DNA of 64,000 bases from Asterella californica (Eukaryota; Streptophyta; Marchantiopsida; Marchantiales; Aytoniaceae). Of the stretch, positions 32,380 to 44,784 are shown piece after piece. The first letter of the stretch is position 1. The number at the start of each line of letters is the position of its first letter. The position numbers and the translations under genes are program-made. The notes below the pieces were generated by a model. The model was not told the DNA's origin. It saw only the letters and a program-made list of their open reading frames with translations, and did not search any database. Where the stretch lies: the NCBI GenBank assembly GCA_036924285.1, contig JAYKYS010000007.1:8246001-8310000 (forward strand). Reading direction: 5' to 3'.

Positions 32380-33970
32380 TGACAATTCCAAATATAGTAA
32401 GATCGAACATGCTATCTTAAGGATGGCAGTTTTTCCATGTAATATTAGTTAGGATACCATGTGGTAGCATAGGTAGCGTAGGAAGGACAAGGCAGATGAC
32501 CAATTCGGACAGGGGAACCGCTTGCATGTGAGGTGACAACCTCCTGTCAGCGCCTCTCTCTCCCTGGTGGTCGCCTCCCCTGGTTCTCACGGCAGCGACA
32601 TAAGTAGGATAGCAGAGTAGGAGAAAGAGTTCTGCCAGTTCTGTAGAATTCTGTAGCAAATGAACATACACACCGATTCTACGGGCAGGCAGACGAGACA
32701 CATTAGAGACAGGATAGGTAGTTCTTCGCACTACACCCGTTGTTGGAAACATACGAATAGTCTTGGAATACACCGGAGGGGTCTGCATACTCGTACCAGT
32801 AGTGGTTCGAAGATGTAGATAGAAGTAGTGGACAGTCTAAGAACAGGGAACAGCATCCTCGTGCAGTCCTGTTAGCTAGGCTGGTGTGTCGAGGAGTCGA
32901 CGCAGGAAGTAGAGGGAGTGAGCTTCCCAATGCCATTGTGACTTCTTCTCAGGGAATAGATTATGGATTTGAGTGCAGAAGCTTTGTCCATGTCTTCTGG
33001 ATGGTGGGTTCCTTGAATTCGCTCCCAATTATGCATGGAAAGTGTTCTTCTTGAGTGCGGTGAATGTCAACAGTTGTGGAAGTGTAGCTTGACTCGTTCA
33101 GTGGAGCACTTGGGATCTGCGTACGAACGGTCTTATGGATAAGGGATCCCAGAAGACAAAGTAGTCAGAGCAGCGAAGTGAAGAAGAAAGAAGCCTTCTT
33201 CCCGCAACAGAAGACGACATCTTCGAGTAGAAGACGGTGCAACAGTACCCACATTCGTTGTCTTCCTCCCCAAACTATTACAAGCAGGGATGGCTTGTTA
33301 GTCAGGATCCGGACTAGAAGCCTGTCGGAATCTTAATTGCTTCTTTTCATCTTGTTTCCTCTTGTTTGGATTTTCCCATCTTCTCCCATCTTCCCCATCT
33401 TCTTACCTTCTTCTAGTGAGTTTCCGAGACTTCTATTGAGCTTCCGTGAAGGTGAATGTCGTTGTAGTGCTGCAAGAAGACTATTTCCGTAGGCAGAAGC
33501 CTGGGAAGGCTACAAGGGGCATACACCCTGTGATTTATCTAACCCGTTGGAATGTGAGTGTGAGAATAAGGTGTAACGACCGTTGCTAGTCGACTTCTGC
33601 GAAGCAGGACAATCTTCTGGAGGTGTGAGAAGACGAGCTGAACCCCCAGAAGACAAGAATCGCTTCGGGAAGACGGTATCGAGAAGACCGGAAGAAGCAA
33701 CCCGGAAGCAGGAAGATCGTCTTCCCGAGCTTCTCTGTGAATAGTTGTGTGATATTGTAACTGGTCGTTGTTTGTTTAGTTCCAGAGCACCAGTTGGCGT
33801 GTCTGGAAGACGTGTGGTTTTGTGAGAAGACGGGATTTCTAGGCAAAACCCGTGTATTTGTGTGTTTGAACAGATCTTAGAACTTAGAGCAGCGTTACTT
33901 GTGCAAATCCTCTATGGGAACGATATCTTGTATACTAAATGGGCAAAAGGAGAAATCCTGCGTCACTACA
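32380..33970 (+). mobile_element. Element C: right LTR copy
   Basis: Nearly the same as 3713-5314, ending ...GCGTCACTACA at 33970. It differs by a 10-bp GTGTGGTTTT unit present twice in the left copy (5150-5170), plus scattered substitutions. The base sequence after the CA (CCTAG) does not repeat the bases before 2490, so no target duplication can be shown. Confidence 0.7.
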
Positions 33971-35124
33971 CCTAGTTACTCGATTCTTCATAGAAGAACC
34001 CTCTACATCTTGCTAAGAAAATTCTTCCTTCAACTGCCAAAGAAGTCTTAATTCTGAAGGATCCAGATCTATGACGAAGTAGTTTTTCAACGTCGACTTA
34101 ACTCTGCTACGAAGATAGCTTGCCCTTCATTTCCTTCATTTCCTTCGTCATTTCCGCAACAACATCTTGGCATCGATCCCGCTGAAGTTTCATTCTGCTA
34201 ACTTCTCCTTCACTGAAGACAACACCACCTTGTGCTCTTTCTTCAATTCATACTTCTGTCAAAGTAAGTTATCTCACTCCCAAAGTAAGACTGCGCACTT
34301 CTCGCCATGACTTCCTTCTTCGCCGCTAAGGTAGCAGTCCGTAAATTCTCCTTCTCTTCCTGTTAGTTACCTAGGTCAAGATTCATAGTTGTACTAACTA
34401 TGCCAAATTCAGTTGTCTCTCGACAACTTTCTCGTATGATCATCGATTCCTTTCTAAGGCATAAAGTAGAGGTACAACCACCTCCTGAAGATACTTCACC
34501 AAAGAACTCAAGCGACGTACTTCTTCCAAGGACGAAGAACCTCTTACTTCCTTAGTTTATTCTTCATTCTTCTCGATTTCGAGAGTGTCTTTTTCCTCTT
34601 GCTTGGTCTCCTCTGGTACATCCGCTTCCTCTTGAACATCGCTTTTCTTAGTACTCTTCCGCGCTCTTGTCTACCTCCTCGAATTTGACTATGAAGTCTT
34701 CGGTGTATCGTGCCAAACTCTTTGACGTTTGCTTTTTTAGTAAAGCTCCCAACAATTTCAAAACCTCATCCAGATCAAACCTCCCTCGTAGGTTCCTCTT
34801 CCTATTCAACTTCTTCATTCTCAACATTTTCTTCTTTTGCACCGACTTCTTCGTCTTGCTCTCCTTCACTTCTTATCATCGATTCCACCTCAAACTCAAC
34901 TATGTCATCGTCTGTGAATCCTAGATTCTTCTGATCATGAAAGACATGTAAAATGACATGTAACTCTAAAAGATAACTCAAACAAGCTAGAAAGCATGCA
35001 TGCACGACATGTAAGCACAACCCATGAACTCAATCCACATGGTAAACATAAAGTTATGTACTTTGAACAACATAGATAAATATTAAAATCATTTGCACAA
35101 GCGTACGAGTGCTTGAACAAGATA
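33971..35124 (-). pseudogene. Degenerate minus-strand coding-like remnant, probably retroelement
   Basis: The minus strand gives charged, Lys/Glu-rich fragments, for example 34648-34869 with FDLDEVLKLLGALLKKQTSK, broken by stops in all frames. The composition resembles a gag or accessory coiled-coil region. It lies next to an LTR-like fragment of the A/B family in the same orientation. No motif decides its identity. Confidence 0.35.
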
Positions 35125-35302
35125 AATAACATACTATCAACCTATTAAGCTCAAAATTTATAACATAATAGTCGCAACATCATATGCAAAGGTGTCAAAC
35201 ATATGCATAAAGGACTATAAGTAATATTTAGCTAACTTCTAGAACTACTAAACTCAAGTGTTGGAGTAGAAGTGTAGCATGTAGCCGCCAAGTAGCGCGA
35301 CA
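35125..35302 (-). repeat. LTR start fragment of the A/B family, reverse orientation
   Basis: On the minus strand it reads TGTCGCGCTACTTGGCGGCT, exactly the first bases of the element B LTR. It follows that LTR for about 180 bases with scattered differences, fading near 35125. It is an older relative of B, truncated or diverged further in. Confidence 0.85.
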
Positions 35303-35741
35303 ATGCTCCGAGCGTATTCCTCTAAATACTGTGAACATGCATCAAAAATGCACTTCAGTCAAAAATGAAGAACAAAATTCACTAATATGGTTTGTTCGAA
35401 GATTATTTTATAACCTCTTTTGGTCATATTAATACATTTAATTTAGGTATGTGAAATGTGTGTATTAATTTTATCACAGAATTGAAAAAATCAGCTATGA
35501 CAAAGACATGTTGGGTAAGTATAAATTGTGACCCTAAACGTCAAGAACTATGGCAGTGAATCTAGGAGAACCGTCAATTTTCACTTGAGTAGAAGGTTAC
35601 AACTTCGGAGAAGCACACATACAACTAAAAAACAGTCTTAACCCATAAGCCTAACATGGAAAGATATCGTCCCGAGAGTAAGTGCAAGGGTGCCAAAGCT
35701 TTCACATTCATTAATCTTTAGATAATATATTAATCTAGACA

Positions 35742-35830
35742 TTAATTTATTACCTAACCCTTCCCAACTGAAGGGTTAGATAATAAATTAACATATTTAC
35801 CTCCTCCATCAAAAAATAGAGGAGGTGAAT
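35742..35830. repeat. Two adjacent strong hairpins
   Basis: A 22-bp stem (35742-35763 with 35770-35791, one mismatch, 6-base loop) is followed by a 12-bp stem (35795-35806 with 35819-35830, one mismatch). The second has a T-less A-rich loop. Confidence 0.85.
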
Positions 35831-36302
35831 ATGCCCGTCTAATATTCTTGGTGCATCCAAAATGTATTTCTAGACGAACGAAGGAAAAAGACAACCTTTA
35901 ACAGACCATAAAATAATCATAGACAATAGGTTGAAAAATATATTTTCAAAGTACTTTCAGCTTTTTCTGAAATTGTATATTTCAAAAAAAATTAGTGAAA
36001 TATACAGTTTACTAAAGTGCAGATTTACTAGGAAGAGTGGTGCTCAACTGGATATGCAAATTGTGAATTATTTTTCTAAATTTACTTTATTAAATTTAAA
36101 TCATACAATTAGAACCCACTTGGTAAACTTGATTACACATGGTCACTTGACTTCCACAAAACTCATAAATAACTCAAATAGACAGAAATTTTTTCTGGTA
36201 AAGATCTATATTTCCCAAGAGTAAAAATATTTTTAATTTCTAAGCTTTAATCTATAGCCTAACCCTTCCAAGAGGAAAAATTAAAACATATTAAAGCACT
36301 TT

Positions 36303-36345
36303 GCATATTCCCCTCTTCCTAACTTGGAAGAGGTGAATAATATGC
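36303..36345. repeat. Hairpin related in layout to the one at 35742
   Basis: GCATATTCCCCTCTTCC pairs with GGAAGAGGTGAATAATATGC across a 6-base loop. The preceding CCTAACCCTTCC at about 36258 echoes the stem at 35742, so the two sites may be copies of one element. Confidence 0.7.
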
Positions 36346-38289
36346 ATTCCTTTCAAAAGTGCATCTTTACTACACTTACTTTCTGAAATACATCTTCACG
36401 AGATATAATTTCAGACAGATTATTATTATTAACAGAATGCTCCGTAATCCTCACCGAATACCATCATGAGGTAAAAGCAGGCGCTAGGAACTGGAAAGAG
36501 GATAGGCGTTTGGGCGCTTAAATGGACAAAGAAAAATTAATCAGCCTTCGGGTAATTCCGAGAAAGGAAGAGGGTGCAGCTCTAAAATATTTCCGTGGTA
36601 GCAAAGATTTCACGCAAAGGCCTTCCAACGCAAGATCTTTGCGTGAATTCTTGTCAGTTTATAAACAATTGGGATACGAAAAGAAAGTGTAAAAAAGAAA
36701 GTTATGTAACACATGAACATATATCAAAAGATATAGTTTATTCGTATAAATGGAACAGCCACTCCTAAACTCAGTAACTCATAAAGTCAGAAGATCAAAC
36801 GAAAACGCCAACTTTTGACGAAATTCATTACGTTAAAGACACTCGTCTCCCTGATACTGGTTGAAAATTGTTCCTCTCTAAATCCCTAACACTTTATCCA
36901 TCTATTATATTTCACTAGACAACTCAGATGATTAGGCTCATTACACCTATATATAATTATGCCTGTAATACCCAGTTGTCACATTTGCGTGATTCCTTTA
37001 TACTCGTTACTTTGTTGTATATACCTGATACTTTGTTGAATAAGCATCCCCAACGTACTTGTACAGTGAAGGGGGAATATATATGCAGCGATGGGGAACT
37101 CGGTGCTTTACGTACAGCCGGAGCCACTGGAGGAATCGCTCCCGCAATGATGGACATATTAGGGCCATTCAAACCTTGTCCTTATAAATTTAAGTTAAAT
37201 GTAGTAAAAAGTTTTATGTACTCTGGTTGTAAATTTTACATTGTGAACATTGTTCGTAAATTAATTTATATTATTGATGTCCATAGGCCATTAATGCCAT
37301 GGCATGTCATGATTTGAAAAATGGAGACACGTAAAACTGATGGAATGAAAGCTCTAGGAAAGCTGTTCGAGGGACGAACCGAATTGTTTAGAAATCTTTT
37401 GAGCATACCCAGAATTACACATAAAAGAAAAACCTGCTAGTTTTGCTCTTTTTAAGTTTAAATATCCTTTTAATTGCAAAACGTCTTCACAGCGTTTCAT
37501 GGATCGTCTTGTTGTTGAGGGAAAATTTTATATTTTTGAAATTTTGAATTATTCTAATTATTGTTTGGTGGCGGAACGTCTTCAGAAAGTTTCTGACCGC
37601 AGATAGTCTCATGGTTCATGTGATGGCTCTCGTGGTTAGTGCAAAAGAAAATTAATATTTTTAAACCTTTTATTAATATTTTTAAGTTTTTAGTCTTTGT
37701 GTTTAAGAGAAAAATATTATTTATTTTTTAAAAAAGAAAAATTTAAACACTCTTAAATGATAATTTGTGAACTAAATTGAACCGCAACAATCATAATTTA
37801 CGATGAATTCAAATTATTTACTGTCTTGGTCTGATTGGAGACGTAAACGCGGTCTGTTGTCATAAACCAGCTCTGCAACAATTTCCTTAAAACAATTCGT
37901 AAAGAGAGTTATGGGTAGTGACGTAACTCCCGTAATAACTTTGTGGTTCGAGTCACCCTAATGCCTACGGATCGTGTCCATATGACATAGATAGGGTTAA
38001 TAGCATATGCAACTTTTCGTAAACCACTTCTGCTGATGGTTTATCTTAAATAAACCCTCTCCAAAATACACATAGGGAGACGCTTTCTAAACTTCTTCAC
38101 GTACAGCTATCAATTGAATTGACGAGCATGGCGAAACGGTGTATGGTCAAGCTTACTTGCACATTTCCAACGTGGTGTCTGCCTCCCGTGGTCAAGCACT
38201 CACAATAGCACACGTATTGGAAGGAAGCAGCACGTTGGCCAGTGCCATGTTCCACTTCGCCTAGAGCTGGTTTAAGTCTAATCTTGTTT

Positions 38290-41200
38290 CTAGTAGACTA
38301 TTGATTTGGTTTCAGTTTGGGCCGAGTTGCTGTTGACCGTCATGGTTGCTCTCCTCGCCTGTATCCAGCCAATGTTGTCAGCCCGTTGAGTCAGACTTAG
38401 ACTACAGGAAAAATCTAGAAAGCTCCATATAATTGCTGCCACGTCATAGCATACATACTGTGTTCATCCCATCCCAAAGTCGACTCTACCAAGCAACGAA
38501 GACAAGCCTCAGTGCAGGGATGGTGCACACCTGATACTCCCAGTTGGTTGTACCGGTGAGAACGAACTGGCCTATTAGTTGCACGCAAACTCCCACCATC
38601 ATTCCCAACCAGAGTCCCTGTACACGAGCATGGCACAACTCTGTGAGACAAGCAGTCTACAGACAAGTGGGCAGCTTCTCTAAACACCTATGCAGATTAG
38701 AATTCCGGAACCAGCAAGAAACACCTTCCACCGTCCTCAACACTTACTGAAACTCATCGATCGGGAGGTTCATTACGAAAAGGTGGCTGCACGTGAACGA
38801 GATGACATCTCAACGCAAAGTTGTCTGCAGTACTCGAAAATGTCAACGGCGTGGAGCGAACAACACCACATACACTGTGCTACTACTGGACGGATGCCAA
38901 ATTCAGTGAGCGAAATGTCCCTACCTGCAAACCCATCTCCATCTTTATACCGAAGATGTATGCAAGTGGTAGCGAAAGCGTGTACAGTGCAGCGGTATTA
39001 ACCACAGATCCAGCTAACTGCTGCCCCGATCCTCTTAGAACCCCTGTAATGATTAAATCAAGATCCATATTAGATCGCAAATTTATGCAGGGACTTTTTA
39101 ATATTAGAACTTGTTTCTACCTTCACATGAACACCACCATGTCCTACTTTTGTCAAAATGTAAGTTGGAAATAGCTCAAAACTTCCACGATATACATACC
39201 AGACAGAATCGCATTCCACGCTACTCCCATGATGGAACCCACCACGACTGGCATTAAATCAATAACTGCTTGGACAACCACTGTTTCAGAGGAGTCGACG
39301 AAGAAACTTGCCCAGGGCTTTCTTGTGACTAGCAAAAGTATGGCCAGGAAACCACCGAGTATCGTTGTCAAAGTCAAGGAAACTATCACTGCCAATCTTG
39401 CTCTCCCAGGCCTTTGGGCACCAAGTTCATTCGCGACTCGAATGCTGCAAATAAACATTCCCAGCATCTCAATCAGTACTCCAGAATTAACAACTACAGA
39501 GCCCAACATATTCTATTCTCGAACCTAACAAACACCTTCTGCTCTTTAGACCGTCCTTACATACACTGTAGGTTGCCCAGAAAATTGGTCGCGTAAAATA
39601 TATTAGCTCAGAAAGAAACTTCTGATATAAAATGGATTGTAAGCTTTGATCTCCTACACAGTTACTCTGCCCGTTCTCATCAACTATAGCCTAGAAAATC
39701 ATACCTACTTATTACGCCGAACAATGCGTACGGTACATGTGTAATTTTTCCTTCAGCCCAGGAAGCGAAAGCCCACACAAATAATATCAAAAAACTGTCC
39801 AGGTCTAGCTGCTATAGGTGTGAGAACTGAACTAAACACCTGTCCAACCATGACATATTTCACTTTACCTGACTGCGGTGGCGAGTCCACAAGGAAGCAT
39901 GTAGCATATTCCGATAGTCTGACAACTGTCAAAAACCAGATCAGAAGTCCAATACTGTAAGAGAAAAAGTTGTGGTAAAAGCACAATCATATTTATGTAA
40001 ATCCGATTCAGGAACCAGGACTTCTCTTGCTGTATCAACTAAATTAGTGCTCACCAGATAGTCATGGCCGAAACAGCAATGTCGGGATACGGTAGCCATC
40101 CAGCCATGAGTTGTATGATCTCCCAAACCCACCATTCAAACCTGGAGACACGTTGTACAAATATTCAAACTTTTCATTCCACCAGTCACTTTCAAAGTAT
40201 TACATATCGTCAAGCCGGTTGAGGAGTGTATTAAAAAGTTCCCGACTTACGCAGTCATGGCACATGCTGGGAGAGCAAGAGCCAGAAACGGTCCCAAATT
40301 CTTACATGCTGCTAGGGACCAACCAGGCCACGATCGACTGAGAATCCCAGAACGCTCCAAGTTCAGAAACAGCACCAGCAGTATTAGGGTAACCACGTTG
40401 GACGTGCTATTTGCCAGAGCTGCCCCAACAAATCCCAAGTCCAGAGCGTGAATGTACAACCAGCATACGGGAGCGTGGAAAATCAAAACCGTGCACGATA
40501 TGGCTGCCAAGGGTTTTGTAACCCCCTGCACTTGGAGAAACTTGGCCACCGGCAGGTAGAGCGCAGTAGCAAAGAGACCAGGAAGCTGATACAGCACATA
40601 CTGCCCTGCGAGAGCTGCAATCTCAACGTCCTGAAAGTCAAGCGTACAGGATTATGTTAAATCTAGTCGATACTTCTAACCATACATCGGTTGGACGGAC
40701 AGGTCGACTTGTCCAAGACAGGTTGATTTGTATGCGTGGGCAGTGTGAGAGTGACAAAAATACGCTCGAAGAAATTGACACTCCGTAAAACCACCAGAGA
40801 TAGAATTCGTGTGGCCCTTGAGTTGCAGTCCACTAAAAATCTCCTGCACGGAAAGGAAAGAGTACAAAATATTCTTCAAGGACTAAGACAGTTTTAGTCC
40901 TTCTATACCTGGCCCCAGAGCCGGAGAACCCATGCTGCATGTCCCCAAAGGATGCTGATGGGTAAACAAAATGTCAACAACACAACTTGTCCTCGCTGGA
41001 GCAAATAGCCAAGCAAATGTGATTGTCCACTACCGTACGCTTGACCACCACTAGTCTCCATTCCACCTGACAGACCTTCCTGGAGAGAGATTCCAGCTTC
41101 AGGTTCAAATGGTACAAGATACAGACGTTCATATTATTAGTTCTTCCAGACTCGATTCAAGGCTCTGACTGATTGATGAAAATAAATTCTTTCTACGACA

Positions 41201-41793
41201 ATCCACATGTACACTTCCATGTTTAACATTCACTCTATCCATGTACTTGTATGCTCAGCCGGTAAGACTCGTCACAACCTCCGTCTCTTAACGTTCGAAC
41301 CGAAAGCTGTCTCGATGAAAAAGATTGAACACATATATGTTTACATTACAACCGCTGAATTCGACAGGGCATCGCAAACACCACGGACCTCTTTGTAATC
41401 TGTCAGTCGTCAAGAGAGTTGTCCATGAAGCATCTGTTTCTCATTTTTCCGCAAAAGTAATGAAGGAGTAATAGTGAAAGAGACACAAGAATGGTGTAGC
41501 GCATCAACAAAAGAACTTACTAGAATGGCGAAACCAAAGACATTTGCAAAGCTGGAGGCCATAGAAGCTCCTGCCAGATTCATCGAACCCAGGCGACCCA
41601 CGAAAGCGACGGAAATAACTTGGACCAAGAAATCCAATAAACTCATGAGGATGACGGGCACCCCCAGTTTCAACTGGAGCTTCGCCTCACCAAACATCTC
41701 CAGAGTTGCAGGTCTCTCGTGCAAGCCAACATCACCTTCCTTTCGATGGTATTCTAACAACGGAGCCTCGACATCTCGATCTGCAGGCTCCAT
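38290..41793 (-). CDS. MATE/DETOXIFICATION efflux transporter, nine exons
   Basis: Exons on the minus strand, 5' to 3': 41521-41793, 40909-41079, 40251-40630, 40055-40141, 39869-39925, 39200-39444, 38925-39043, 38531-38617, 38290-38358. All introns read GT-AG and the phases close, giving about 495 residues, normal for the family. It starts MEPADRDVEAPLLEYH (soluble N-terminus). Family signatures include VILMSLLDFLVQVISVAFVG, GGQAYGSGQSHLLGYLLQRG, LPYPDIAVSAMTI, RVANELGA and GVLRGSGQQLAGSVVN. MATE proteins are twelve-helix membrane antiporters that export organic cations, toxins or secondary metabolites using H+ or Na+ gradients. The substrate here is unknown. Exon 5 is only 57 bases. The last exon is the least certain: the preceding donor is weak (GTGTGC) and reading through would end at 38486 instead. 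Confidence 0.9.
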
Positions 41794-42259
41794 CTTCAGG
41801 AACTAGAGAATGCGACAAGGTGCTCACCTCCCCGTGCGATTTGAAACAAATTCGCACTTCGATCACGAGAAGAGCTAGAGGCTTGAATCGACTCGACTGA
41901 TTCAGCGAGTCTTCAAACATCTGTAGACTATATTCATGGCTCAAAGGGCGTAAACAAACTGAATCCTGCAGTCTGACCAATGGCGAGAGAGCGCGAAGAG
42001 AAGCTCCCTAGCGACACTTACTCCGGCTCCTCCTTCAGCCTCATTCTCGACTGACTTCATTCGCTCTCATAAAACACAACCGTCACGCATTCACCTGGAC
42101 TCTTCTTTCATGATGACAAGCAGAAAGGATAACGAAAGTCACCGGCCCCATGATCCCATCCGCGCACATCCATCAGTTGATCGGTTGAGTATTCCTATCG
42201 GGTGTTACTATGATTGCCTCCGATAAAACTGCACCTTCCAGCTTGAGTTCTACTTGCAA

Positions 42260-42436
42260 TCACTCGTTTAGAAAATTGATACTGGGAGCAGACTCCATGG
42301 ACTCAACGAGGCTCCGGAATTCAGTGTCGGCATCTGCCACTTCTGCAGCACTCGTCCCTTGAACAACACATTCCTGCCCTTCGACGAGACTCACTCCGTC
42401 CCTCCCCTTCGCTTTCGTCCCCTCGCTGGGATTCAT
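42260..42436 (-). CDS. Short hypothetical ORF upstream of the MATE gene
   Basis: An ATG-initiated frame of 58 residues (MNPSEGTKAKGRDG...), acidic and without known motifs. It lies about 470 bases upstream of the MATE start on the same strand. It could be a small protein, an upstream ORF in the MATE leader, or chance. Confidence 0.25.
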   Translation of the reverse strand: MNPSEGTKAKGRDGVSLVEGQECVVQGTSAAEVADADTEFRSLVESMESAPSINFLNE

Positions 42437-42559
42437 CGCCCATCAATCTACTCACAGACAAACGACCCCCACCGCTCAGCAACAGACTTTCTCTAGACTC
42501 AGCATTATTTTCGTTCCATCGTGGAATTGTGCGGAATCATTCTTTTCTAGATTTCTTAC

Positions 42560-42646
42560 CTTGTCTTTGGCCTCTTTTAGCTGTGGAGACTCCACTCCAC
42601 TGCAATAAGTGCACATTCTTCTAGCGCATCGAGTTCCGACAGCCAT
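42560..42646 (-). other. Possible first exon with strong splice donor
   Basis: ATG at 42646 opens MAVGTRCARRMCTYCSGVE and runs 29 codons to AAG|GTAAGA, a strong donor. I could not find a second exon that continues the frame. It may be a leader exon of the MATE transcript or of a short unrecognised gene. Confidence 0.25.
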
Positions 42647-43749
42647 CTGCAACTGCTCCGCTGAATCGCATCCAATCCAGCGCCAGAAGAGTACCTCACT
42701 GCATCAGCGGCTGTCAACTTCATATTTGTTGAATTTTGATTCGGTTTGAAATGCAGCCACAGCTGCGAGTCCGCGATCTCTTACTGTTTTGACAACTATT
42801 CGTTGTCTGCCGCTCCTTCCACCACCACCGCTCCATACCTTTCCACAGCCTACGGTTTATACTACATTAGAATGCATCCACATTTTGGGTTTCTGTTCCT
42901 GCGGCTCCGTTGCATTTTGTCAGTTAGTCCTTACGTTTTCTAAACGAAACCACGGTAAATTCTACTGCCGGTGAAAGGCACTGGCAGTTGACTTGCAGAG
43001 TGAACCAGGTGAGAGACCGCAAATGCGCGGCACGCATGTGATTGCACTGTCGCGATGCACACGGATTCTCTGAAACTCACTACTGTTAGTGAGTTAACTA
43101 CAGTAGAAGTTAGAAGAAAAAAAGAAAAAAAAAACTACAGTAGAAGTTAGACAGACAAATCCTCTGCCCCGGTCGCTCCGAGTTACCTGTTAGTCAGGTT
43201 ACACTTTTACATTTCTCTTTCCAAAACAACAGAGGAAAAGGTATAGCACAAGTCACGGGAGGGAGTTGCTTCTCAGCCCTAAACCACTTCCCGTCGTGGA
43301 ACCGAGGGGAGAGGACTGAGAACCCACGACCACTCTCGTGGCTTGCACAGCGTAGAGAAAAATGAAAATATAAAGATCGAGAAAATTATTTAAAGGTTTA
43401 AGTATTTTATAAAAAATAATATTTATAAATTATGATTTATAAAAATAATATATATATATATTCTATATAAACCTCCTCCAAATACCAAAAAAACAAGACT
43501 TTATATTTCTAAAATCCCTTACGTTGCTTAACACGTATACATGAGCCGTGTGAGTTACTCTACAGTTTGTCGTTTGCAGTATGGCAAGCAGTTGGCTGGA
43601 GTGAGGATCGGACGTTGGCGACCGGTGACCGGTATCGAAATGAACCACAAACGTTCCATGATCTACTGAGGAGACGCAGGAAAGGCCGAGTCGTCTACCG
43701 TAGTTGCTGTGGTGACTTGTTGCTATCTGGTACATACTTGTCTGATTTT
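42647..43749. other. Intergenic stretch, A-rich duplication at 43094-43155
   Basis: No gene seen. AACTACAGTAGAAGTTAGA occurs twice (43094 and 43131), on either side of an A-rich run (GAAAAAAAGAAAAAAAA). This looks like a target duplication around a poly(A) remnant. AT-only runs lie at 43370-43470. Confidence 0.5.
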
Positions 43750-44450
43750 ACGTCGATGTCATCAGAGATTTCGTGTTTGTCTTAGCACGGGAGAGCGGTC
43801 ACATGACATGGAGAGAGTTTTGATACGCCCTTCGGACAGGAGGATCAGTGAGAGCAGACCTGTACATGATGAAGGAGGATCAGGTCTCAGTGGCTGATGT
43901 GGTTGTTACGGATCCGACACGGGACTCAGTGACGGCACAGGTGATCACCCATCCCCATGATGGGCTGCAGGCGTGGCGGTAGCAACGAAGGTATCCAAGT
44001 ATAAGGTATGCAGGTGGTACATCGCTTCATCCCTTTAGCCTTGGAGATATACGGATCGACAGCTTTGGAGTTCGACGTCTTTCTGCGAGAGTGCGCTAGA
44101 GCTTACCATGAGAGACGCCAGGGGTACCATTTTTTTTCTGCACCATGTTTTTCAGGCAGAGGGTTTCCATTGCTCTACAGAGAGCTTTAGCAGGCGTCAT
44201 TCACAGGAGAGCAATCGCAGTAGGCGATGCCTCTTCAGGTGCACCTGTTGTAAGTAGAGGTACTGACTTTTTGGTCTCCGACATTATAGGTGCGATTGGT
44301 GATTTTAGAGCTACTGATAGCAGGGCTTAGCCACGGTGTTCTCCCCTTCAGGGTGGTTATTGTTTGGCCCTTCGGGTCCTTCTTTCCCTTGTAAGGCTTG
44401 ATGAGGTCTTCCCATCCGTTGACTATTCATTGGGTCGCATTTTACTTTCG
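43750..44450 (+). pseudogene. Degenerate reverse-transcriptase-type tail, copy 1
   Basis: Homologous to 48500-49205 on the same strand. Fragments such as HRFIPLALEIYGSTALEFDV and RECARAYHERR, followed by an FFRQRVSIALQRAL-like stretch, resemble the C-terminal tail of retroelement reverse transcriptases common in plants. Frames are broken by several shifts and stops. I identify the family from memory of this tail only. Confidence 0.55.
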
Positions 44451-44784
44451 ATTTTACGTCCCATATGCTCTCCCTCAAGTCAACAAGAGCAGTGTACATA
44501 GTCTTGACTACTAGACTCTACATACTGATCCATCTCCTGGAGCGCAAACAGAGCTTACGGCTTGGAGGTGAGATCGAACAAGATCTTTTCAAGGAGTCCA
44601 GTGCTCGGGATAAAAGTTTTGGAGAACTGGAAATTATCCGGCGGCAATGAACAGGAAACGGTTTTTCTCAATCATTTATTAGTCTTTCCAGTTCTTTTAA
44701 CAAATAACTTGTTGTTTTGTAAAATTTTAACCTGCAAAAAGGTTATCATGACTTGAAAAATATCATTTCAATGAGGTTTTTGCT
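44451..44784. other. Intergenic, nothing recognised
   Basis: Short chance frames only. It separates the retroelement tail from the fold-back element. Confidence 0.5.

Larger units (their letters stand above)
35303..38289. other. AT-rich intergenic stretch with hairpins
   Basis: No gene could be supported. Open frames such as 36928-37317 have no recognisable content. Notable structures are the hairpins at 35742-35830 and 36303-36345, and an imperfect 14-bp inverted pair around 36605-36655 (CACGCAAAG with CTTTGCGTG). Confidence 0.6.

Noticed and set aside
36928..37317. A 129-codon plus-strand frame in intergenic DNA.
   Set aside because: No recognisable domain, and no coding-like support on either side.
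39753..39986. A 77-codon minus-strand open frame between MATE exons.
   Set aside because: It covers the true 57-base exon in the wrong phase; the rest is intron.
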